Shown one piece after another: positions 1-4,312 of a DNA stretch of 5,027 nucleotides; within the stretch, counting starts at the first letter, position 1, and each line of letters starts with the position of its first letter. Both the position numbers and the translations under genes were made by a program. Below the pieces are notes generated by a model. That model made no database searches. It was not told the origin of the DNA and saw nothing but the letters and a program-made list of their open reading frames with translations. The DNA comes from Phycisphaerales bacterium (lineage in GTDB: Bacteria; Planctomycetota; Phycisphaerae; Sedimentisphaerales; Anaerohalosphaeraceae). The DNA lies in the NCBI GenBank assembly GCA_011053245.1, contig DRGS01000048.1, forward strand, positions 1-5,027. The letters are read 5' to 3'.

Positions 1-720
1 ATATCGCTTAAGGAAACGGAGGCGTTGCATAAGGCGATCAGTAAGGCGAAGATACGTAATCCCTCCAGCGATTGTATCGGGCCGATCGGTGAGACAAATA
101 TGATCAACGGACTAAAGCGTGTTGTCGATGCGGAGTTCTATGCCAGTTGTACGCGGAAACCTTCGGTTTATCGGGGCAATCCTTTTCTTATCGAGGCTGC
201 TCTTGCTTACGGGTTCCGGAGTAATTCAAATACCGATAAAAATAAAAAAGAAGATTCGGATAACGATCCGGTCATGCGTGTTTCGCGGATCGCTAATCGT
301 GTTCCGCTGCTGTATCAGCAATCTGCTGGGGCGATTTTCAAGGCGGTGCTGGATACGAACTGGCGTAGTTATGGGCTTAGTCAGAGCAGGGGGGCTTTGC
401 CGCGCGGGCCGGTTGTGATCATGGTGCATATCGCGTCTGTGTGGGTTCCGTTTACCTCCGAGAGCAAAGAGGCTATCGCTCATTATCCGGAGATCATTAA
501 GGAGATCAAATTAGCTGTGCGGGAATGCGGGCGGAAACTCGGGATGCATGTTCGCAGGCAAAAGCGTATCAAGCAGGAATTGAAGAAGCGGGACTATATT
601 AAGACGTATCTGCCGCATATCGGTGAGGCGTTGCGTGATATTTTGGCGCTCAAGGATAAGCAGGTTGACAGGCTTATTGAAAGACTGACGGAGACGCTTG
701 AGAAATCGCGTAAGATGTGA
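1..720 (+). CDS. top6B: DNA topoisomerase VI subunit B, C-terminal part (5' truncated by window)
   Basis: The frame is open from base 1 (ISLKETEA precedes the TTG at 25), so this is the 3' end of a longer gene and not a gene starting at 25. It encodes 239 residues; family members are usually over 500. Topoisomerase VI is an A2B2 type IIB enzyme; subunit B binds ATP through a GHKL domain and drives strand passage by the DNA-cutting A subunit. The visible part starts near the end of the H2TH region (KIRNPSSDCIGPIGE) and covers the transducer domain: NRVPLLYQQSAGAI, NWRSYGLSQ, GPVVIMVHIASVWVPFTSES, then KEAIAHYPEIIKEIKLAVRECGRK cut here as key residues K, E, Y, P, E. The Lys of SESKEAI is a candidate for the lysine that senses ATP from the transducer (inference). 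The tail (about residues 185-239) is highly charged and probably helical. The GHKL ATPase motifs lie outside the window. Topo VI is an archaeal and plant enzyme found patchily in bacteria. No subunit A gene follows; glmM starts 86 bases later. Confidence 0.9.
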   Translation: MSLKETEALHKAISKAKIRNPSSDCIGPIGETNMINGLKRVVDAEFYASCTRKPSVYRGNPFLIEAALAYGFRSNSNTDKNKKEDSDNDPVMRVSRIANRVPLLYQQSAGAIFKAVLDTNWRSYGLSQSRGALPRGPVVIMVHIASVWVPFTSESKEAIAHYPEIIKEIKLAVRECGRKLGMHVRRQKRIKQELKKRDYIKTYLPHIGEALRDILALKDKQVDRLIERLTETLEKSRKM

Positions 721-723
721 ATT

Positions 724-760
724 AGTTTTTAATTTTGAGTTTTTAGTTTTGAGTTGAGGT
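724..760. repeat. short AT-rich degenerate tandem repeat after top6B
   Basis: TTTTGAGTT occurs at 733-741 and 747-755, 14 bases apart, within a T-rich run of TTTTTAG/TTTTGAG units. It sits in the 86-base gap between top6B and glmM. No hairpin with a T tract is visible, so it is not an obvious terminator. It may be simple low-complexity sequence. Confidence 0.45.
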
Positions 761-795
761 TTAGCACCGGCATTGTGGGCGGGGATGACAACTAT

Positions 796-800
796 GGGAG
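796..800 (+). promoter_or_regulatory. ribosome binding site of glmM
   Basis: GGGAG ends six bases before the ATG at 807, a normal Shine-Dalgarno spacing. It supports this start, which also gives the usual family N-terminus with SGMRG at residues 9-13. Confidence 0.65.
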
Positions 801-806
801 TGAGTA

Positions 807-2183
807 ATGGCGGAATTGATAATTAGTGTTAGTGGGATGCGGGGGATCGTTGGGGAGAATCTTACGTCTGCGATAGCGACGGAGTATGGGTGTGCGTTTG
901 GTGCGTTCTTAAAGAGCAGCAGCGAATCGGGAGGCGCGAGGCTTAAAGTTTGCGTGGGCAGGGATTCGCGGCCCTCTGGTGAGGAACTGTTGATAGCGGT
1001 TGCGGCGGGGCTTTGCTCGGTTGGTGTCGATGTTGTTGATATTGGAATTGTGACGACGCCGTGTGTGGGGGTTATGCTGCGAGATTTGGGGTGTGCGGGG
1101 GGGATCGTGATAACGGCATCGCATAATCCGGTCGAATATAACGGGATCAAGCTGCTGCTGAGTAATGGTATTGCTCCGGCGGCGGAGTTGGCGGCTGAGA
1201 TACGGCAGCGATATTTCGATAAGCAATTCGAGTTGGTGGGGTCGCCTGAATGCGGACACGTCACTTTTGACGAGACGACCGATGCGGTGCATATTGAAAA
1301 GGTTATGGCGATCATTGAGAAAGAAACTATCGCAGCCAAAGGTTTTAAGGTTGTACTGGATAGCGTAAACGGTGGCGGAGGACGGATAAGCAAGGATATT
1401 CTGGGGCAGCTTGGATGCGATGTCGTTGCGATCAATGACGAGGCGACGGGGATATTCGCTCATACGCCCGAGCCTACGAAAGAGAATCTGACGGGGCTTT
1501 GCGATGAGGTTGCCGCGGCTGGGGCGGATATTGGTTTCGCCCAGGATCCGGATGCGGACAGGCTTGCGATCGTCGATGAAAACGGCAGGTATATCGGTGA
1601 AGAGTATACGGTTGCTTTGGCGGCGAAGTATGTTTTCGGTAAGATGAAAGGTACGGCGGCGGTGAATCTTTCGACTTCGCGGATGATCGATGATATCGCC
1701 CGCGAGGCCGGCTGCAGAGTTATTCGGACAGCGGTAGGAGAGGCCAATGTTGCCGATGCGATGGTGAAAAATAAATGCGTTATAGGCGGTGAGGGTAATG
1801 GCGGAATTATCGATCTTCGTGTCGGTCCGGTCCGCGACAGCCTTGTAGGGATGGCGCTTGTGTTGCAGCTTATGGCAGAGACGGGTAAGACGGTTAGCGA
1901 ACTTGTTAGTGACATCGGTGGGTATTACGTTTACAAGACGAAGTTTGTGGCAGATAAGGCGCAGGCCGGTTTGATATGTGAAAAGGCGAGGGAACTTTTT
2001 ACGGATGCGAAGGTTAATGACACCGACGGTTATCGTTTTGATTTTGATGACGGCTGGGTGCATCTGCGGACGAGCAATACCGAACCGGTGATGAGGCTGA
2101 TCGTTGAGACGGAAAATGAAGCTGCTGCTAAAATGTATATTGACAAAGTTAATGATATTCGCGAAGAGATACTTGGCCGATGA
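807..2183 (+). CDS. glmM: phosphoglucosamine mutase (alpha-D-phosphohexomutase family)
   Basis: 458 residues, normal length for the family. The enzyme converts glucosamine-6-phosphate to glucosamine-1-phosphate in the cytoplasm, feeding UDP-GlcNAc for peptidoglycan and lipopolysaccharide. All four active-site loops are present: the phosphoserine loop TASHNP (103-108, catalytic Ser105), the Mg-binding loop DPDADR (247-252), the sugar-recognition loop GEGNGG (328-333) and the phosphate-binding loop RTSNTEP (421-427). SGMRG (9-13) and VGRDSRPSG (50-58) are typical of the N-terminal domain. The GEGNGG loop differs from GEQSGH of E. coli-type GlmM and GEESGH-type PMM/PGM; it is the form I associate with Bacteroidetes and PVC proteins annotated GlmM. 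Sugar specificity is therefore inferred, and a phosphomannomutase or phosphoglucomutase activity cannot be excluded. A GGGAG ribosome site supports the start. The last codons overlap the next gene by four bases. Confidence 0.9.
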   Translation: MAELIISVSGMRGIVGENLTSAIATEYGCAFGAFLKSSSESGGARLKVCVGRDSRPSGEELLIAVAAGLCSVGVDVVDIGIVTTPCVGVMLRDLGCAGGIVITASHNPVEYNGIKLLLSNGIAPAAELAAEIRQRYFDKQFELVGSPECGHVTFDETTDAVHIEKVMAIIEKETIAAKGFKVVLDSVNGGGGRISKDILGQLGCDVVAINDEATGIFAHTPEPTKENLTGLCDEVAAAGADIGFAQDPDADRLAIVDENGRYIGEEYTVALAAKYVFGKMKGTAAVNLSTSRMIDDIAREAGCRVIRTAVGEANVADAMVKNKCVIGGEGNGGIIDLRVGPVRDSLVGMALVLQLMAETGKTVSELVSDIGGYYVYKTKFVADKAQAGLICEKARELFTDAKVNDTDGYRFDFDDGWVHLRTSNTEPVMRLIVETENEAAAKMYIDKVNDIREEILGR

Positions 2184-3091
2184 ATAATAATTCTATCGAA
2201 AGTGATAACCGACAGATAAGGAACGTTACCTATGCGGGGATCGTGACGAATGTTGCCCTGGCGGCGGTGAAGATGCTTGTTGGTTTGGCGGCGGGTTCGA
2301 TAGCGTTGGTTGCCGACAGTGTTCATTCGCTTTCCGATATGGTAACCGATATCGCGGTATTATTGGGGGTTCATCTCGGTTCGAGGGGGCCGGACTCGAA
2401 GCATCCTTACGGTCATGGGCGACGGGAGACATTCAGCTCTCTTTTCGTGGCGGTGATACTGATTGTCGTGGGCGGTTTTATGATCTATCGGGCATCGCTG
2501 GTTATCGCAAGGTTGCGTGGGGATGTCGAGGCGGTTTGTGTTCTCGGTTGGCCGGTGTATGCTGTGGCGGTGGTTTCGATAGTTTTGAAGGAGATGCTGT
2601 ATCAGGCTACTCGACGTGTTGCGGTTCGGACGCACAGTTCGGTGACGTATGCCAACGCATGGCATCATCGCAGCGATGCGCTCAGCTCTGTGGCGGTTCT
2701 AATTGGTCTTGTGGCGATGAAATTCGGGTATGTTCATGGCGACTCGATAGCCGCAGTCGCGGTCGGACTGATGATCATTTTTGTGGGGGTCAGGATCGTT
2801 GGCAAATGTATCGACGAATTTGCCGAGGCGGGCGCCGATGAGGCGACGGTCGGGCAGATAGAGAGTATCATCGGTTCCGAGCAGCGCATTCGTCAATGGC
2901 ACAAGCTCAGGACACGGAGCGTTGGCAGGGAGGTCTTTCTCGATCTGCATATTCTGGTCGATCCGAATTTGAGTATTACCGATGCGCATGAGATAGCGGA
3001 GTCGCTTGAATCAAGCTTGCACGATCAGATCGTTCGTCCGGTGAATATCACGGTCCATGTTGAACCGGATCTGCCGCAACTCAGGAAATAG
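2180..3091 (+). CDS. cation diffusion facilitator (CDF) family transporter, probably Zn(II)
   Basis: 303 residues, typical of bacterial FieF-like CDF pumps, which form inner-membrane dimers and export divalent metal against protons. About six membrane segments are visible: 16-36, 41-64, 86-110, 121-138, 163-182 and 188-206, followed by a cytoplasmic domain (about 212-297). Aligned by eye with FieF via the shared GHG motif (77-80, HPYGHG), the transport site is His49 and Asp53 in segment 2 (ADSVHSLSD) and His162 and Asp166 in segment 5 (HHRSD). FieF has Asp at the first of these. His257, His270, His293 and Glu295 lie where cytoplasmic metal ligands occur in the family. Its ATG overlaps the glmM stop as ATGA and there is only a weak, distant purine stretch (GAAGAG, 2163-2168), so translation is probably coupled to glmM. 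The 3' end overlaps the convergent phosphoesterase gene by 11 bases. Substrate is inferred. Confidence 0.9.
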   Translation: MNNNSIESDNRQIRNVTYAGIVTNVALAAVKMLVGLAAGSIALVADSVHSLSDMVTDIAVLLGVHLGSRGPDSKHPYGHGRRETFSSLFVAVILIVVGGFMIYRASLVIARLRGDVEAVCVLGWPVYAVAVVSIVLKEMLYQATRRVAVRTHSSVTYANAWHHRSDALSSVAVLIGLVAMKFGYVHGDSIAAVAVGLMIIFVGVRIVGKCIDEFAEAGADEATVGQIESIIGSEQRIRQWHKLRTRSVGREVFLDLHILVDPNLSITDAHEIAESLESSLHDQIVRPVNITVHVEPDLPQLRK

Positions 3092-3467
3092 GGTTTTCAT
3101 TTTTGCCGGTTCTGGTGAATTGCCAGTTGTCATCGCAGATATGTGTTAGTGTGAATGTTCCTTTGAGTATCCGGCCTGCGAGGGTGAGTTTGAGTTGTGT
3201 GCTGCTATTGTCCGGGCAAGCGTAGGTTCCAGAATCTACGATCTGTACATTTCCCCGGGCATTTTGGACGGGGCCCTCGTATGTGAGGAATCTTTTTGCA
3301 TGGGCGGCGATGCTGGTGGCGGAGACCGGCTGGGATCGGATATCCTGAGGGTGTGTGTCCAGTCGCCAGGTTCGCAGGGAATCGGCGGATTCGAGCATGA
3401 GATCCCAGTGGGTTTCTCCGCCGCTATCGTGCCTGTGTATCACATATGCGTTATTCGATCCGCTCAT
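3081..3467 (-). CDS. stand-alone LigD-type 3'-phosphoesterase domain protein (DNA polymerase ligase N-terminal domain family)
   Basis: 128 residues, essentially one domain. In bacterial LigD the phosphoesterase domain trims 3'-phosphate or 3'-ribonucleotide ends before end joining; here it stands alone with no ligase or polymerase domain. The core motif is VIHRHD...THWDLMLE (10-26). Compared by memory with Pseudomonas LigD, His13, His20 and Asp22 match its metal ligands, and His56 with YEG (63-65) matches the His84 region with identical spacing to the FEG motif. The LigD Arg52 position is Met24, as in the HWDLMLE proteins I recall from planctomycetes, so activity may differ from LigD. LRTWRL (31-36) corresponds to the LKSWAVPKG region. 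No good Shine-Dalgarno precedes the ATG. The gene converges on the CDF gene, overlapping by 11 bases, so antisense interference at the 3' ends is possible. No Ku gene is present in the window. Confidence 0.8.
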   Translation of the reverse strand: MSGSNNAYVIHRHDSGGETHWDLMLESADSLRTWRLDTHPQDIRSQPVSATSIAAHAKRFLTYEGPVQNARGNVQIVDSGTYACPDNSSTQLKLTLAGRILKGTFTLTHICDDNWQFTRTGKNENPIS

Positions 3468-3553
3468 TTGAGTATTTTAGGGCAATTTTGAGATATAGCA
3501 AGTCCGCTAAATTTTCAGAATCCGTATAATGGGTGTTTTCTGGCGAAAAAAGG

Positions 3554-3582
3554 TTGACGTTGGTGCAGGAAGTTATTATATT
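3554..3582 (+). promoter_or_regulatory. candidate sigma70 promoter in spacer upstream of tRNA-Arg
   Basis: TTGACG (3554-3559) and TATATT (3577-3582) are separated by exactly 17 bases. The predicted start (about 3589) lies 115 bases before the tRNA and just before a perfect palindrome. It could drive the tRNA with a long leader or a small transcript; no credible gene lies between. Confidence 0.45.
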
Positions 3583-3597
3583 TCATGCAGTTATGAC

Positions 3598-3612
3598 AAT
3601 ACCAATGGTATT
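3598..3612. promoter_or_regulatory. perfect palindrome, possible operator
   Basis: AATACCA (3598-3604), centre A, then TGGTATT (3606-3612): two perfect 7-bp arms with a one-base centre. It sits about 10 bases after the predicted start of the 3554-3582 promoter. The one-base centre cannot form a normal RNA hairpin loop, so a dimeric DNA-binding protein site fits better, although a T run follows (3611-3616) and a weak terminator is a second possibility. Confidence 0.4.
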
Positions 3613-3644
3613 TTTTGTTTTCGCGTTGTAAAAACGATAAGCCA

Positions 3645-3674
3645 TTGTAAACAAAAGAGTACTCCGCGTATAAA
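3645..3674 (+). promoter_or_regulatory. candidate promoter of tRNA-Arg
   Basis: TTGTAA (3645-3650) and TATAAA (3669-3674) are 18 bases apart. The expected start, around 3681, is some 22 bases before the mature tRNA, a usual distance for tRNA genes. It is the nearest good match in the spacer. Confidence 0.45.
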
Positions 3675-3703
3675 CTCGCATTTTTTACGTGGAATGGTGT
3701 AAA

Positions 3704-3777
3704 GCGCCCGTAGCTCAGTTGGATAGAGCACCGGATTTCTAATCCGAAGGTCAGGGGTTCGAATCCCTTCGGGCGTG
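3704..3777 (+). tRNA. tRNA-Arg, anticodon UCU
   Basis: A complete cloverleaf can be drawn. The acceptor stem is GCGCCCG (3704-3710) with CGGGCGT (3770-3776), closed by a G-U pair. The D arm is GCTC/GAGC (3713-3716, 3726-3729) with loop AGTTGGATA. The anticodon stem is CCGGA/TCCGA (3731-3735, 3743-3747) with a C-A mismatch at the outer pair, and the loop TTTCTAA carries anticodon TCT at 3738-3740. The variable loop is AGGTC. The T arm is AGGGG/CCCTT around TTCGAAT (3758-3764). The discriminator is G3777. CCA is not encoded (GTTA follows the acceptor strand), so it must be added by tRNA nucleotidyltransferase. It reads AGA and AGG codons. A terminator follows at 3794, and its 3' flank carries an integrase remnant, which suggests past use as an integration target. 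Confidence 0.95.
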
Positions 3778-3787
3778 TTACATAAAG

Positions 3788-3975
3788 TCAGGACCAGCAA
3801 GCACTTGCGTTTGCTGGCTCTTTTCGTTTACTTCGCCAAAAGGGCGCGCGCAACAAATCGCCGGTCAAGACTTTTTCCGCTACCTGCCTTGCTCGGCCTA
3901 CTACATCGTCGCCTACCGCCAGATAAAATTCATGGGTTGTCGAAAAACTTGCGTGTCCGCCATCTGTTTAGCGCC
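3788..3975 (-). pseudogene. tyrosine recombinase / phage integrase, C-terminal fragment
   Basis: Reading the minus strand in the frame that stops at 3790-3788 gives GGHASFSTTHEFYLAV followed by DDVVGRARQVAEKVL and a basic tail ending WS. The GHAS...TT..FY pattern is the last conserved block of tyrosine recombinases, with the nucleophile Tyr encoded at 3925-3923. Just upstream this frame hits a TAA (3970-3968), but the next frame reads AKQM (3972-3961), which would join as AKQMGGHAS if one G were restored after the ATG. A one-base deletion is therefore likely. Beyond AKQM a TGA is met in that frame (3978-3976) and the sequence turns into the transporter remnant. The catalytic Arg and His blocks are absent, so the fragment cannot be active. 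I recognised it by motif; a protein search was not possible. Confidence 0.65.
3794..3824 (+). terminator. Rho-independent terminator after tRNA-Arg
   Basis: CCAGCAAGC (3794-3802) pairs with GTTTGCTGG read as G-C, T, T, T, G, C, T, G, G (3809-3817): nine pairs including one G-U, with a six-base loop ACTTGC. CTCTTTT follows at once. It begins 17 bases after the tRNA. On the other strand the same bases encode the last residues of the integrase remnant. Confidence 0.75.
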
Positions 3976-3979
3976 TCAC

Positions 3980-4213
3980 TTTCCGAACCGCAACCGTGCG
4001 GCAGGGCAGTCGTTCGGCTGTTTCACACACTGGATCTTTGCGGCGCTACTGACGCTGTTCTTTCCAAAAATGGTCGAAGCGTTCTCACCGGCAACCGTGT
4101 TTTCTTTCTTCTGCTTTATGATGGTGCTGCAACTTGTCTGGGTTAAACTGATGGTGCCCGAAACCAAGGGCATACCCCTTGAAGATATACAGAAAAAATT
4201 AGGTATTGAATAA
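3980..4213 (+). pseudogene. sugar porter family MFS transporter, C-terminal fragment
   Basis: The last 77 codons of a sugar:H+ symporter of the major facilitator superfamily, whose full length is usually 450-500 residues. Seen in order: FPNRNRAAGQS (the loop that in intact proteins follows SE), a membrane segment around FTHWIFAALLTLFFP, a second around TVFSFFCFMMVLQLVWV, then the family signature PETKG with the tail IPLEDIQKKLGIE and a TAA. Upstream of FPNR the same frame is open but reads SAICLAPH with no transporter similarity and no SEI before FPNR, so homology starts abruptly at about 3980. No start codon with a ribosome site gives a meaningful protein; the ATG at 3932 lies inside the integrase remnant. 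The surviving part has no substitutions that look damaging, suggesting recent truncation. Confidence 0.7.
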
Positions 4214-4262
4214 GTGCGTAATGTCGGGAAAGAATTAACTGGTTATCATTTTGCAAATTTTG

Positions 4263-4285
4263 TACAATGGATATGAAAGTTTCAT
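4263..4285 (+). promoter_or_regulatory. possible -10 element and palindromic operator before the exported-protein gene
   Basis: TACAAT at 4263-4268 resembles a -10 box preceded by TG, but no good -35 box lies 16-18 bases upstream. Just after it, ATGAAA (4273-4278), centre G, TTTCAT (4280-4285) is a perfect palindrome that would cover the transcription start. The promoter call is weak; the palindrome is certain as sequence, its function is not known. Confidence 0.3.
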
Positions 4286-4301
4286 TTGCGGGTCGTTAAC
4301 T

Positions 4302-4306
4302 GGAGG
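4302..4306 (+). promoter_or_regulatory. ribosome binding site of the exported-protein gene
   Basis: GGAGG with six bases to the ATG at 4313 is a near-consensus Shine-Dalgarno sequence and fixes the start codon. It is the strongest ribosome site in the window. Confidence 0.8.
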
Positions 4307-4312
4307 TTTACT

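Larger units (their letters stand above)
3778..4213. mobile_element. remnant of a tRNA-Arg-targeted genomic island (deleted interior)
   Basis: Directly after the tRNA lie the C-terminus of a tyrosine integrase (minus strand) and the C-terminus of a sugar transporter (plus strand), joined at their broken 5' ends near 3973-3979. The integrase stop is 11 bases from the tRNA end. This fits an element that integrated at the tRNA 3' end and later lost everything between the two genes. No second copy of the tRNA 3' end is visible elsewhere in the window, so the far attachment site is lost, lies outside, or never existed. By eye the + strand is poorer in G runs and richer in C than the genes to the left, consistent with transfer but not proof. 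Confidence 0.5.

Noticed and set aside
25..27. TTG at 25 as start of the topoisomerase gene
   Set aside because: The frame is open to base 1 and the protein lacks its GHKL domain, so the true start is upstream of the window.
909..2063. Long minus-strand frame of 384 codons opposite glmM
   Set aside because: It is a shadow of glmM, which has all four phosphohexomutase loops; the antisense product has no recognisable motif.
3195..3491. 98-codon plus-strand frame opposite the phosphoesterase
   Set aside because: No family match, while the minus strand carries the conserved HWDLMLE and YEG motifs.
3525..3530. Perfect TATAAT on the plus strand as a promoter
   Set aside because: No acceptable -35 hexamer lies 16-18 bases upstream and no gene starts close behind it.
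3704..3777. Second attachment-site copy of the tRNA 3' end in the window
   Set aside because: I looked for another TTCGAATCCCTTCGGGCG-like stretch and saw none, so the island's far end cannot be defined here.
3591..3800. 69-codon minus-strand frame containing PEGIRTPDLRIRNPVLYPTELRA-type sequence
   Set aside because: It is the antisense translation of the tRNA, a well-known spurious protein in databases.
3775..4146. 123-codon plus-strand frame starting in the tRNA acceptor stem
   Set aside because: It starts inside the tRNA, runs through the terminator, the integrase remnant and the out-of-frame transporter remnant, and matches no family.
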